A stretch of DNA of 64,000 nt from Bradyrhizobium paxllaeri (GTDB lineage Bacteria > Pseudomonadota > Alphaproteobacteria > Rhizobiales > Xanthobacteraceae): NCBI RefSeq assembly GCF_001693515.2, contig NZ_CP042968.1:930001-994000 (forward strand), in the 5' to 3' direction. Positions 34,523-43,716 of this stretch are shown piece by piece; the stretch's first letter is position 1, and every line of letters starts with the position of its first letter. The position numbers were made by a program, and so were the translations under genes. The notes beneath the pieces are model-generated. The model ran no database searches, was not told where the DNA came from, and saw nothing but the letters and a program-made list of their open reading frames with translations.

Positions 34523-35257
34523 TCAGATGGAAATCGATCCGATGCTGGCTCCGCCGCAGACATAAAGGGTTTGTCCGGTGATGAAGTTGGCATCCGGTGA
34601 ACTGAAGAAACTGACGGCACGCGCGACGTCGCCGGACTCGCCGAGACGGCCGACCGGGATAGATTGCGCGAGCTTTTTTGCGCGCTCGGAGTCCGGCGAC
34701 ATCACGCTTTCGAACATCTCGGTGTCCGCAATCGGGCCGGGGGCCACGACGTTGACGGTGATGCCGTATGGAGCAAGCTCCAGCGCCCAGGTCCGCGCCA
34801 TGCCGATGATGCCTGCCTTGGTCGCCGAATAGACAGTGCGTGTGGTGGCTCCCAGTGCGGCGCGGGAGGACAGCAGCACAATGCGGCCGAAGCGGGCCAG
34901 CTTCATGCTCGGCAGCGCCGCCTGCACCAGCGCAATCCCTGTCCCGAAATGCAGTTGCGCCAATGCGCCGACATCCTCGTCAACAACCTCTTCCAGCAGC
35001 TTCGCGCGGATCGCGCCAGCATTATGTACGACATGGGTGATCGCAGCCTTCGCCGCGATTTCCGACGCCACCTGCCGCGTCGCCGCCGCATCGAGCAAAT
35101 CGACTTCGTACGACATGAATTGGGGGTGGCTCCAGTCGGGTTTGCGCCGTGACAGCGAGATCACGTCGTAGCCGTCGGCGAGGAAGCCGCGGGCGATCGC
35201 AGCACCAATGCCGGTATTGCCGCCGCTGACGATTGCCGTGTAGGGGAGCGCGGGCAT
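34523..35257 (-). CDS. short-chain dehydrogenase of the dioxygenase operon
   Basis: A 244-residue classical SDR. NAD-binding GGNTGIG (residues ~12-18), HNAG, active-site Ser in LLSSRAA, and YSATK with catalytic Tyr and Lys are all intact; the end FITGQTLYVCGG is typical of the FabG-like group. Placed 6 bases after the dioxygenase beta subunit, it probably oxidises the cis-dihydrodiol or hydroxylated product formed by the Rieske enzyme. Confidence 0.86.
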   Translation of the reverse strand: MPALPYTAIVSGGNTGIGAAIARGFLADGYDVISLSRRKPDWSHPQFMSYEVDLLDAAATRQVASEIAAKAAITHVVHNAGAIRAKLLEEVVDEDVGALAQLHFGTGIALVQAALPSMKLARFGRIVLLSSRAALGATTRTVYSATKAGIIGMARTWALELAPYGITVNVVAPGPIADTEMFESVMSPDSERAKKLAQSIPVGRLGESGDVARAVSFFSSPDANFITGQTLYVCGGASIGSISI

Positions 35258-35263
35258 CTCACC

Positions 35264-35776
35264 TCACATGAAGAGCTGGATGTTGCCGAAGGCAGCATCG
35301 CAATTGATCAGGTCGACGCGCTTGAGCTTGATCTTCAGCTTGCCGTTCTCGACGCTGAGATGATGCGTGGCCCAGGCGGCATAGAGCGTCTGCTCCTCCA
35401 GGCGGGTCTCGACATAGTGCATCGGGGTCCAGGTGACGTAGCTGTTGGCGGCAGCGTCGCGTGAATCCACCTGCGGCGTCTGCAGCACGTGATGGCAGCG
35501 GCTCTTCGGCTTCTGGCTGAAGGTGCGCGCGCCCTTGAGCCGCTCGACCCGGATCGAGAGCAGCAGCTTGTCCTCGTACATCAGCGAGCAGGTCAGCCGC
35601 GGGTCGGTCTGATTCCATTCCAGCGGCATCCAGTAGAAGGCGTCGTCGGCGTAGAGATCGAGCCATTCGTCGAAACGCTGCTGATCGATCAGTCGCGCCT
35701 CGCGAACCACGAAGTCGATCAATTCCTGGTCGGTTGGCACTGCATTCTTCAGGGGAGCTTCAGCGACCATGGTCAT
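35264..35776 (-). CDS. aromatic-ring-hydroxylating dioxygenase, beta subunit
   Basis: A 170-residue small subunit of the SnoaL-like fold. LIDFVVREARLIDQQRFDEW and WLDLYADDAFYWMPLEW are the conserved opening of this family, and RVERLKGARTFSQKPKSRCHH its second block. It has no catalytic residues of its own; it stabilises the alpha3beta3 oxygenase. It begins one base after the alpha-subunit stop, so the two are made together. Confidence 0.9.
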   Translation of the reverse strand: MTMVAEAPLKNAVPTDQELIDFVVREARLIDQQRFDEWLDLYADDAFYWMPLEWNQTDPRLTCSLMYEDKLLLSIRVERLKGARTFSQKPKSRCHHVLQTPQVDSRDAAANSYVTWTPMHYVETRLEEQTLYAAWATHHLSVENGKLKIKLKRVDLINCDAAFGNIQLFM

Positions 35777-35777
35777 G

Positions 35778-37091
35778 TCACATCCCCATCGTCATGAATT
35801 TGGTCCAGGCCCGGAACTGGTGGCGCATCGGCCACTCGCTGGTGCCGTTGACCGCCACATTCGTCTGACCGGCTTCATCGGGACTGTAGAGGCGCTGGAG
35901 GTTGACCCACTCATTGGCATTCGAATGCAGGCCCTCCTGCGCGCGTTCGTACATTTCGAGATCGTCATGGCCGACAATGGAGGTCGGCGCATTGATCAGC
36001 CGGTTGTACATCAGCGTGCGCTCCAGCAGCATGTCCGGCGCATCGACGAGCTGGAAGGTCCAGGATTCGACCAGCGTCTTGTTGGCCGCGATCGGCTTGA
36101 AATGCCGCAGCAACTGGATCGGCCCCTTGATCATGATGTTGGGGAAATAGACGGTGTTGTGCCGGTTTTCGCCGAGGATCGCCTTGGCGCGTTCCTCGCC
36201 ATAGGCCGCCGTCATCTTCTCGAAATAGCCCGGTATTGCCGAATAGTCGGAATGGATCGAGTGGTGCACGCCGGTGTGGCCGTGGCCGTTGTCCCAGATC
36301 CGGATGCCCATGTTCTCGAAGAACTCGTACGGGCTCATGAAGGGCGCGATGATCTCGACGGCCATCGGCTTCTTGGTGCCGGGCGGCGCCTTCTTCCAGA
36401 CTTCGACCACGGTGCCGGCGGAGGATTCGTGCGCCACCATCGGATGGCAGGTGTCGGTCTGGTTCTCGACCAGCATCTTCCAATTGCAATTGTGCATGTA
36501 GCGCAGGACGCCGCCGGCGACCTTGAGCTGGCCGACCGGCGAACGGTCGATCATGTTGTCGAAGCTCGACAGGCTTTCGCCGAAGAACTCCTCGAAATCG
36601 AGGCCGCCATCGTTGATCTTGGCGAACACGAAGCCGCGATAGTTTCTGATATGGCGCACCGGCGCCATTCCGGTTGCGGCGTGGCTCTGCTCGAATCCGG
36701 TGTTCTCGTAGCCCTTCTTCAGGGGGATCGCGAGCAGCGAGCCGTCGGTCTTGAAGCTCCAGGCATGATAGGGGCAGCGGAAGAATTTTCCGGTGTTGCC
36801 GCAGGTCTCGGAGGTGATGCGCGTGCCCTTGTGGGGGCAGCGGTTGTGCAGCACCTTCACCGTGCCGTCGGTGTGGCGAACCAGCAGGATCGGTTGCGTG
36901 CCGATCGTGGTGCCGTAATAGTCGCCCGCGTTGGGGACCTGGCTGTCGTGGCCGACATAGACCCAGCTGTTCGGGAACATGTGCTCCATCTCGAGCTGGA
37001 ACACCTCCTCGCTGACATAGACGTCGCGGTGAACCTCCTGGTCGCGGACCAGGGCGCGGAGCGCCGCGGCATTGCCGGCGTATCGGGTCAT
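35778..37091 (-). CDS. Rieske non-heme iron dioxygenase, alpha subunit
   Basis: A 437-residue oxygenase. The Rieske 2Fe-2S ligands are C85-P-H87 and C106-x2-H109. The mononuclear iron site shows D213 (bridging), H216 and H221 in QTDTCHPMVAHES. Start 37091 is fixed by AAGGAGGA. This enzyme inserts O2 into an aromatic acid using electrons from the adjacent reductase. In the IAA hypothesis it oxidises the indole ring toward dioxindole-3-acetate. The gene order reductase-alpha-beta-SDR is standard for dioxygenase operons. Confidence 0.93.
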   Translation of the reverse strand: MTRYAGNAAALRALVRDQEVHRDVYVSEEVFQLEMEHMFPNSWVYVGHDSQVPNAGDYYGTTIGTQPILLVRHTDGTVKVLHNRCPHKGTRITSETCGNTGKFFRCPYHAWSFKTDGSLLAIPLKKGYENTGFEQSHAATGMAPVRHIRNYRGFVFAKINDGGLDFEEFFGESLSSFDNMIDRSPVGQLKVAGGVLRYMHNCNWKMLVENQTDTCHPMVAHESSAGTVVEVWKKAPPGTKKPMAVEIIAPFMSPYEFFENMGIRIWDNGHGHTGVHHSIHSDYSAIPGYFEKMTAAYGEERAKAILGENRHNTVYFPNIMIKGPIQLLRHFKPIAANKTLVESWTFQLVDAPDMLLERTLMYNRLINAPTSIVGHDDLEMYERAQEGLHSNANEWVNLQRLYSPDEAGQTNVAVNGTSEWPMRHQFRAWTKFMTMGM

Positions 37092-37102
37092 GCGTTCCTC
37101 CT

Positions 37103-38065
37103 TCACAGGTCGAGCACGAGTCGCTTGGTCTTCGCGCGCGAAATACAGATCTGCATCACCTTGTTCGACGCTTTCTCGCTGTCGCTCAGGATGTAGTCGC
37201 GATGATCGGGGATGCCCTCGATGACAGTGGTCTGGCAGATGCCGCAATCGCCGCGCTTGCAGTCATGGATCGGGTCTTCGCCGGCCTGGAGCAGCACGTC
37301 GAGGATGGTCTTGCCGGCTGGAATTTCGTAGACGCGGCCGCTGCTCTTGAGCTCGACCTCGAAACTGGCGTCGCCGGATTTTTCTTCCGGCGCGCTGAAG
37401 ATTTCGAAATGCAGTCGTCCCTGCGGCCAGTTCATCCGTTTCGCCAGTGCGATGGCGGCTTCGATCATCGGCAGCGGGCCGCAGAGATAGAGCGGCACCT
37501 CGGGCGCGAGCCGGTTCATCAGGCCTTCGAGATCGAAGAAGCCGCCGGCTTCCTCGTCGGCATGGATGATCGCGCTCGCGCCGGTCAGCCGCTCGATCTC
37601 GCCGAGAAAGGCGAGTTCGCTGCGGCTGCGGCCGGCGTAATAGAACGAGAACGGCCGTTTCGCCGCACTTAGTTCGCAGGCCATGGTGAGCAGCGGCGTC
37701 ACGCCGATGCCGCCCGCGACTAGTACGACCTCGCCGACGCTCGCATGAAGCGGAAAATTGTTCGCCGGCGGCGAAATCGTCAGGCGGTCGCCGACCTTGA
37801 GGCCGTGCATGAAGGTGGAGCCGCCGTGGCTCTTGCTTTCCTGCAGCACGGCGATGCGATAGGCGGTCGGATGTTCGGTCGCGCGGGGCGATGCGGTCTC
37901 GATCAGCGAATAGGAGCGCCGGCCGACATCAGGCAGGTGGATGTCGATATGGGCGCCGGCGGCCCAGCCCGGCATCGGCGCGCCATTGGCGCGCGCCAGC
38001 ACGAATTCACGGATGCGCGGCGTGAGCGCCTCGGCCTTCGACACCACGACTTCGAATTGATCCAT
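37103..38065 (-). CDS. phthalate-dioxygenase-reductase-type flavin/2Fe-2S reductase
   Basis: A 320-residue electron-transfer protein. Flavin-binding RRSYSLIETASP, the NAD-binding VVLVAGGIGVTPLLTMACEL, and a C-terminal plant-type ferredoxin with CKRGDCGICQTTVIEG are in the PDR/VanB order (FMN, NAD, then 2Fe-2S). It passes NADH electrons straight to the Rieske centre, so no separate ferredoxin is needed. It starts 2 bases after the IorB-like stop and ends 11 bases before the alpha subunit. Confidence 0.93.
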   Translation of the reverse strand: MDQFEVVVSKAEALTPRIREFVLARANGAPMPGWAAGAHIDIHLPDVGRRSYSLIETASPRATEHPTAYRIAVLQESKSHGGSTFMHGLKVGDRLTISPPANNFPLHASVGEVVLVAGGIGVTPLLTMACELSAAKRPFSFYYAGRSRSELAFLGEIERLTGASAIIHADEEAGGFFDLEGLMNRLAPEVPLYLCGPLPMIEAAIALAKRMNWPQGRLHFEIFSAPEEKSGDASFEVELKSSGRVYEIPAGKTILDVLLQAGEDPIHDCKRGDCGICQTTVIEGIPDHRDYILSDSEKASNKVMQICISRAKTKRLVLDL

Positions 38066-38067
38066 CC

Positions 38068-39612
38068 TCAGGCGTCCTCAAACAGTGTCTCGACGGTCCG
38101 CAGCGCGCCGTCGAGCTCGGCGCCGTCGGCGTCCTTCAGCGCGACCTTGATCAGCCGTTGCACCCATTCGGCAGCGTCGGGCCGGCCGGCCAGGCGTTCG
38201 GACGCCAGCATGACCTTGTCGAATTTCGATTCGCCGCGCGAATGCGTGTCCGAATAGCCGCCGACGAGACGGCGGGCCTCGCACACGGCGATTGCAAGCG
38301 CGATGTCAGTCGCGGCGAACTTCCTGACACGCTGCGCCCATTGATCGAGATGACGCATCTCCCGGACATGCCGCAGCGTACGGCGGCGAAAGCGGCGCAG
38401 GCCGGCGACGCCGTACAGCATCAGGAACGCCAACGGCGAGGTCGTGCGCAGTTTGCGTCCGCGATCGATCAGCCGCGCGAGCCGTTCGCTGCGCTCGACC
38501 CTTTCGCCGAGACGCGGCGGCAGCAGCCCCGCCATTTCCTCGATCCGCGGATGGAAGAACTCGGTGATGGCGAGAACCTGGTTATCGCCGGCCCGCACCT
38601 CGCGGCGCACCCGGTCGAACCGCCCCGCGCGCGTCTTGAGGTCCGCGACGCGGATGACGTCGTCATAGGCCATCGCGACCGCGAGATATTTGGCGAAGGC
38701 CTGCATCAACCCGGTGGCCTCGCGCGGCATCGCCTCCAGCCGGGCGAGATATTCGCCGCCATAGGCGACGTCCTGATAGTCGACGACGCGTTGCAGGCCG
38801 GCGGCGACGATACCATGCACCTCCGGCGGCAACTGCCGCGCCCGTGCGACCAGCGCGTCGTAATCGGCATGGCCAATCGGTTCGAGACTCGGAAAGCGCT
38901 TGGCGAGTGGCGGCTTCGCTGCCGGCTTGATCTTCGGATCCTGCTTGAGCGTGGCGACGGCGCGCTTGCGGCCGGCGGTGAAGGCGCGCAGGCTGGCATC
39001 GACTCCGACACCGGCAGCCCGGATCGTTTCTTCGAAATCCTCGGTGGCAAAGGGCAGGGCGCCCGAGCCCGCGAGCGCGCCGAACAGCACCGAGGAGACC
39101 ACGCTGCCGGTGGCCTCGGCAATCTCGGCCATGTCGAACGCGATGAAGCGGTTGGCCGCAACGTTCGCGGCCTCGTAGACCTGCGACGCATCGGCGGTGC
39201 CGTCGCCCGGCGCGGTCTTCTCGATCACCGCCAACGAGCGATGCGAGGAGCCGATCAGCAGCGTGCGATCGGGCGACACCAGCCCCCGCAGGATGGCGCG
39301 GCCGGCCTCCATCAATTCGGCGCCGATCACGATGTCGACCTTGCCGGGTGCCGGCATCAGCGACAGCACGGGGTGACGCTCCGGCTTGTTCGCGTCAGGC
39401 GCGATCATCTCGATGTAATAGATCGTGGCGCCGGTGCGCTGGGCGACGCCGGGCACGGATGTCGACTGCGCGAACCAGCCGCGCCGCTCGGCGAGCGCCA
39501 CGATCCAGTCGACCAGCACGCCACCGCCCTGGCCGCCCATCGCCAGCACCGCGACGGTAATGGGCCGTGCCTGGCTGAGTCCGACGGAGGAGGGCGCTAC
39601 AGAGACGTTCAT
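38068..39612 (-). CDS. IorB-like indolepyruvate oxidoreductase subunit with C-terminal extension
   Basis: About 514 residues. The first ~210 match the gamma/CoA-binding-like subunit of 2-oxoacid:ferredoxin oxidoreductases: VAVLAMGGQGGGVLVDWIVA, GVAQRTGATIYYIEM. The rest is an all-helical extension (ALVARARQLPPEVHGIVAAG) present in fused rhizobial homologues and possibly DUF6537-related. Start 39612 follows AGGAGG and overlaps the stop of the IorA-like gene by four bases (ATGA). It forms the complex with that subunit. Confidence 0.85.
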   Translation of the reverse strand: MNVSVAPSSVGLSQARPITVAVLAMGGQGGGVLVDWIVALAERRGWFAQSTSVPGVAQRTGATIYYIEMIAPDANKPERHPVLSLMPAPGKVDIVIGAELMEAGRAILRGLVSPDRTLLIGSSHRSLAVIEKTAPGDGTADASQVYEAANVAANRFIAFDMAEIAEATGSVVSSVLFGALAGSGALPFATEDFEETIRAAGVGVDASLRAFTAGRKRAVATLKQDPKIKPAAKPPLAKRFPSLEPIGHADYDALVARARQLPPEVHGIVAAGLQRVVDYQDVAYGGEYLARLEAMPREATGLMQAFAKYLAVAMAYDDVIRVADLKTRAGRFDRVRREVRAGDNQVLAITEFFHPRIEEMAGLLPPRLGERVERSERLARLIDRGRKLRTTSPLAFLMLYGVAGLRRFRRRTLRHVREMRHLDQWAQRVRKFAATDIALAIAVCEARRLVGGYSDTHSRGESKFDKVMLASERLAGRPDAAEWVQRLIKVALKDADGAELDGALRTVETLFEDA

Positions 39613-41771
39613 GCCGCCTCCTGCTCGAACATGACCCGTCGCCCCGCCCGCCAGCGCTGCAATGCGCCGATCATCCGCTGCCAGATACGGTCGAGCCGGG
39701 CTTCGAATGCGGTCGGGTTGGAAACGACATCGGCACGGTAGAAGGAGGGGCACAGTACGGCCGCGTCCGCGACCTCGCCGCAATGGCCGCAGCCGACGCA
39801 ACTATTGTCGACGGCGGCGACCGGATTGTCCTTCAGCGGATCGCTGGTCGGCTTCACCGACAGCGACGGGCAGCCGGACAGGCGGATGCAGGCGTGGTCG
39901 CCGGAACAGACGTCCTCGTCGACACCGAAGCGTTCGCGCACGATGCGCTCGCCGCGTTTGGCGGCGGCCGCCACCAGCGGCTTCACGCGCCGCTGCTTGT
40001 TCAGCATGCACTCCGACGAGGCGACGATGATCTTCGGTCCCTTTTCCTCCGTCGTCAGCGCCTCGCGCAGCGTGTCGCGCATGCGCGAGACGTCGTAGGT
40101 GCGGTCGATCTGGCGCACCCATTTGGCGCCGACGCCCTTCACCGCCTCGACGATGGGATGCTTGGTCGAACGCGAACGATTGTCCGCGCGCGAGGAGGGG
40201 ATATCCTGGCCGCCGGTTGCGGCGGAATAGTAATTGTCGACCACGACGATGACGCCGTCGTGCTGGTTGAAGACGGCATTGCCGACGCCGCTGGTCAGGC
40301 CGTTATGCCAGAAGCCGCCATCGCCCATCATCGAGATCGGGCGCTTGCCTGCGGGCACATTGAAGGCGGAGGCCGACGCCGGGCCGAGCCCGTAGCCCAT
40401 GGTGGTGGCGCCGATATTGAACGGCGGCAGGATCGAGAACAGATGGCAGCCGATATCGGCGGCGACGTGGTGCGGACCCAGCTCCTTTTCCACCAGCTTC
40501 ATCGCGGAAAAGATCGGCCGCTCCGGGCAGCCGGTACAGAAGCCCGGCGGCCGCGGCGGCACGACGGTCGCGAGTGCGCGTATCTTCTCATCGACCTCGG
40601 TGCGGTCGATGTTCGGTGCGCGCGCGGCATCCGACAAGGCATCGGGGCGCCAGCGGCGGATGAAGGCGCCGATCGCCTCGCCCATCACCTGCGCGGTGTA
40701 TTCGCCGGCCATCGGAAACAGGTCCTTGCCGTGCAGCTTGGCCGGAATGTCGGCATTGCGCAGGATCTTGTGCAGCGCCTGTTCGATGAATTCGGGCTGG
40801 CCTTCCTCGACCATCAGCACGGCTTTCTTGTCGCGGCAGAAGTCGATCACCTCGCGGTCAACGATCGGATAGGTCACGTTCATCACATAGAGCGGCACCC
40901 GCGTCTCGCCCCAGATGTCGGCAAGCCCGGCCTCGCGTAGAGCGGTGATGACGCCGTTGTACATGCCGCCCTGCATGATGATGCCGATATCGTCGATATC
41001 GCCGTCGAAGGTTTCATTCATGCCGCGCGCGTGGATAAATTCGACCGCGGCGGGCCAGCGGTGCTCGATCTTCTCTTTCTCATGCAGGAACGAGGCCGGC
41101 GGCAGCACAATGCGGTTGGTGTCGCGCGACGGCTGATCCAGCGCGCGGGACAACGGAAAGGCGGGGCGGACGTTGTCGCGGGTGGCGAAGCGGCCATGAA
41201 CATGGCAGGCGCGTATCCGCACCTCCAGCATCACGGGCGTATTCGACGCTTCCGACAGCTCGAAGGAATCGTGCACGGCCTTGACGATCGAGGCCACATT
41301 GGGCCGGGGATCGACCAGCCAGAGCTGCGACTTCATCGCAAAGGCGTGCGAACGCTCCTGCATGATGGAGGAGCCTTCGCCGTAATCCTCGCCGATGATG
41401 ATGAGTGCGCCGCCGGTCACGCCGCCCGACGTGAGGTTGGCAAGCGCGTCGGACGCGACATTGATGCCGACGGGGGCCTTGAAGGTGACCGCGCCACGGA
41501 CCGGATACATCACCGAGGCGGCCAGCGTTGCCGCAGCGGTAGCCTCGCTCGCGCTGGATTCGAAATGCACGCCGAGGTCGGACAGGATATCCTGTGCGTC
41601 CGACAACACGTCCATCAGATGCGAGATCGGCGCGCCCTGGTAGCCGGCGACATAGCTGACGCCGCATTCGAGCAAGGCCTTGGTGATGGCAAGGATGCCT
41701 TCGCCGCGAAATTCCTGGCCGGCGCCGAGCTTGAGGTCCTCGACCTCGCGCGCGAAAGAGCGTTCTGCCAT
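39609..41771 (-). CDS. IorA-like indolepyruvate:ferredoxin oxidoreductase subunit
   Basis: About 720 residues, first gene of the minus operon. It carries the pyrimidine domain (YVAGYQGAPISHLMDVL, SEATAAATLA), the TPP/Mg site MMGDGGFWHNG, and a C-terminal Fe-S region with CSGDHACIRLSGC and CVGCGHCGE. These enzymes convert indole-3-pyruvate to indole-3-acetyl-CoA, or other aryl-pyruvates to aryl-acetyl-CoA. ATG 41771 with GGAGG is preferred to a TTG at 41783. Its link to a Rieske oxygenase is unusual because the family is normally oxygen-sensitive. Confidence 0.88.
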   Translation of the reverse strand: MAERSFAREVEDLKLGAGQEFRGEGILAITKALLECGVSYVAGYQGAPISHLMDVLSDAQDILSDLGVHFESSASEATAAATLAASVMYPVRGAVTFKAPVGINVASDALANLTSGGVTGGALIIIGEDYGEGSSIMQERSHAFAMKSQLWLVDPRPNVASIVKAVHDSFELSEASNTPVMLEVRIRACHVHGRFATRDNVRPAFPLSRALDQPSRDTNRIVLPPASFLHEKEKIEHRWPAAVEFIHARGMNETFDGDIDDIGIIMQGGMYNGVITALREAGLADIWGETRVPLYVMNVTYPIVDREVIDFCRDKKAVLMVEEGQPEFIEQALHKILRNADIPAKLHGKDLFPMAGEYTAQVMGEAIGAFIRRWRPDALSDAARAPNIDRTEVDEKIRALATVVPPRPPGFCTGCPERPIFSAMKLVEKELGPHHVAADIGCHLFSILPPFNIGATTMGYGLGPASASAFNVPAGKRPISMMGDGGFWHNGLTSGVGNAVFNQHDGVIVVVDNYYSAATGGQDIPSSRADNRSRSTKHPIVEAVKGVGAKWVRQIDRTYDVSRMRDTLREALTTEEKGPKIIVASSECMLNKQRRVKPLVAAAAKRGERIVRERFGVDEDVCSGDHACIRLSGCPSLSVKPTSDPLKDNPVAAVDNSCVGCGHCGEVADAAVLCPSFYRADVVSNPTAFEARLDRIWQRMIGALQRWRAGRRVMFEQEAA

Positions 41772-41818
41772 GCTCGCCTCCAAGGCCTCGGTCCGGAACT
41801 CCGGGACGACCGAATATA

Positions 41819-41848
41819 ATTTTAGACATGAAACAAAAATGATGTCAA
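41819..41848 (-). promoter_or_regulatory. sigma-70-like promoter with operator for the minus operon
   Basis: On the minus strand TTGACA (41848-41843), an 18-bp spacer and TAAAAT (41824-41819) form a strong promoter ~50 bases before the IorA-like gene. The 17-bp motif ATTTTAGACATGAAACA (41819-41835, plus strand) overlaps the -10 box and spacer and recurs on the plus-operon side, as expected for a repressor site. Confidence 0.65.
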
Positions 41849-41965
41849 TCGGGGTTGCAGGTTCAGAGAGCGCAAAAGCGCCGATCGCGCATTTATGTGC
41901 AGTTTTCAGCCTGTTTCGTAGGCTTCATGCACAGCTGCCGCGCTTCGGATTGGCGAGCGTCTCGC

Positions 41966-41994
41966 TTGACAGGATATTTTAGCCATGAAACATT
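41966..41994 (+). promoter_or_regulatory. promoter with operator for the plus operon
   Basis: TTGACA at 41966-41971 is followed by ATTTTAGCCATGAAACA at 41976-41992, 16 of 17 bases identical to the copy at 41819. The -10 is weak (AACATT after 17 bases or CATTAT after 19). A protein bound here would block the plus operon starting at 42052. Confidence 0.6.
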
Positions 41995-42051
41995 ATTGGA
42001 GCGCGCTGCCCTGGCGGCGTGCGCCAAGAGCGGCCTTTGCGGGAGACTAGT

Positions 42052-43227
42052 ATGACTCCGGTTTCGCCATTACGCGGGCCGTCGCGCGAACACCTCGCGT
42101 GGCCATTCTTCGATTCCCGTCACAGCGAATACGCTGCCGCGCTTGATGCATTTGCAGCCGACCTTGGCGATACCCACGGCCATGACGTCGACGGAACCTG
42201 CCGTTCGCTGGTCCGCAAGCTTGGCGCCGCCGGATTGCTGGAGGCGTCCGTTGCGGGCGACCAGCCCGATGCGGTGATCGATTCCCGGCTGATTTGTCTC
42301 GCCCGCGAAACGCTGGCCTGGCACAGCGGGCTCGCCGATTTCGCCTTTGCGATGCAGGGGCTCGGCACCGGTGCGGTGGCGATTGCCGGCTCGCCCGAAC
42401 TGCGCGCGCTGGTGCTGCCGAAGGCGCGGCGCGGCGAATGGGTTGCCGCCTTTGCCCTGTCGGAGAAAGAGGCCGGTTCCGACGTTGCCGCCATGGGCTG
42501 CAGCGCGCGGCGCGAAGGCGACCATTACATCCTGGATGGCGAGAAAACCTGGATTTCCAACGGCGGCATCGCCGACGTTTACACGCTGTTCGCGCGAACC
42601 GGCGAGGCGCCGGGCGCGCGCGGCATCTCGGCCTTTGTGGTACTGCCCAACGATCCCGGCTTCTCGATTGCCGACCGCATCGACGTGATGGCGCCGCACC
42701 CGCTGGCGACGCTGCGCTTCGAAGGTTGCCGGATTCCGGCGGCCCGGCTATTGGGTTCGCCGGGCGAAGGTTTCAAGATCGCGATGCGCACGCTCGATAT
42801 TTTCCGCGCATCGGTCGCCGCCGCAGCGCTGGGTTTTGCCCGCCGCGCGCTCGATGAGGCCGTGGCGCATGCCCGGACGCGGCGGATGTTCGGTGGCGTG
42901 CTGGGCGACCAGCAATTGACGCAGGCTACCCTCGGCGACATGGCCGCCGATGTCGATGCCAGCGCGCTTCTCACCTACCGCGCAGCCTGGCGGCGCGACG
43001 TGCAGAAGGCCTCCACGACGCGCGAAGCGGCGATGGCCAAGATGGTTGCGACGGAAGCCGCGCAGGCGGTGATCGACCGCGCCGTGCAGATGTTCGGCGG
43101 CCGCGGCGTGCGCTCGGGCGAGATCGTCGAGCAGCTCTATCGCGAAATTCGCGCGTTGCGCATCTATGAAGGCGCGACCGAAGTCCAGAAACTGATCATC
43201 GGACGCGACGTCCTGAAGGCGATCTAG
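42052..43227 (+). CDS. acyl-CoA dehydrogenase
   Basis: A 391-residue flavoenzyme. FAD-contact blocks [17 protein letters not shown] and [18 protein letters not shown], the helical [15 protein letters not shown] segment, and the catalytic Glu in [10 protein letters not shown] are present. It desaturates an acyl- or aryl-CoA, passing electrons to ETF. Start 42052 follows GGGAG; the first gene of the plus operon. In an aryl-acetate pathway it could act after CoA activation, though a hydroxyl-bearing substrate would not need it. Confidence 0.9.
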   Translation: MTPVSPLRGPSREHLAWPFFDSRHSEYAAALDAFAADLGDTHGHDVDGTCRSLVRKLGAAGLLEASVAGDQPDAVIDSRLICLARETLAWHSGLADFAFAMQGLGTGAVAIAGSPELRALVLPKARRGEWVAAFALSEKEAGSDVAAMGCSARREGDHYILDGEKTWISNGGIADVYTLFARTGEAPGARGISAFVVLPNDPGFSIADRIDVMAPHPLATLRFEGCRIPAARLLGSPGEGFKIAMRTLDIFRASVAAAALGFARRALDEAVAHARTRRMFGGVLGDQQLTQATLGDMAADVDASALLTYRAAWRRDVQKASTTREAAMAKMVATEAAQAVIDRAVQMFGGRGVRSGEIVEQLYREIRALRIYEGATEVQKLIIGRDVLKAI

Positions 43228-43269
43228 CCGCACGGCCGTCCAGTCGCGTCCTGCTATGGGAGTTAGGAA

Positions 43270-43665
43270 ATGTTCCAAGTCTTGCAGCCGCCCGGTTGGG
43301 CCAAGCCGAGCGGTTACGCGAACGGCGTCGCCGCCCGCGGCAAGATGATCTTCATCGCCGGCCAGATTGGCTGGAACGAGCAATGCAAGTTCGAGTCGGA
43401 CGATCTGGTGGATCAGATCGGTCAGACCCTGAGGAATGTCGATGCGGTCGTGCGCGCCGGCGGCGCCGCACCCGAGCACGTCGTGTCGATGACGTGGTTC
43501 CTGCTCGACCGCAAGGAATATTCGGCGCGCCTGAAGGAAATCGGCGTGGTCTACCGCGGCGTGATGGGCCGTCACTTTCCGACCATGACGGCGCTGCAGG
43601 TTTCGGGGCTGGTCGAGGATCGCGCCAAGGTCGAGATACAGGCGATTGCGATGATACCCGATTAG
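43270..43665 (+). CDS. RidA-like protein with altered active site
   Basis: A 131-residue YjgF/RidA-fold protein that probably forms trimers. The fold signatures GQIGWNEQCKFESDDL and VSMTWFLLD are present. The catalytic Arg of true imine deaminases (PxRSxVEV) is replaced: the segment reads FPTMTALQV. It is therefore unlikely to hydrolyse enamines in the RidA way. Such variants accompany aromatic and amino-acid catabolic operons, where they may handle reactive intermediates. Start 43270 follows GGGAGTTAGGAA. Confidence 0.82.
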   Translation: MFQVLQPPGWAKPSGYANGVAARGKMIFIAGQIGWNEQCKFESDDLVDQIGQTLRNVDAVVRAGGAAPEHVVSMTWFLLDRKEYSARLKEIGVVYRGVMGRHFPTMTALQVSGLVEDRAKVEIQAIAMIPD

Positions 43666-43716
43666 ATGAATTGACAATGTGGCGCCGAGAACGGCGTCAA
43701 CTCGCAGGAGGGCGAG

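Noticed and set aside
38158..39741. Long plus-strand frame (527 codons) opposite the IorB-like gene
   Set aside because: Shadow frame; no ribosome site, biased composition, and the minus-strand gene is fully supported by motifs and operon spacing.
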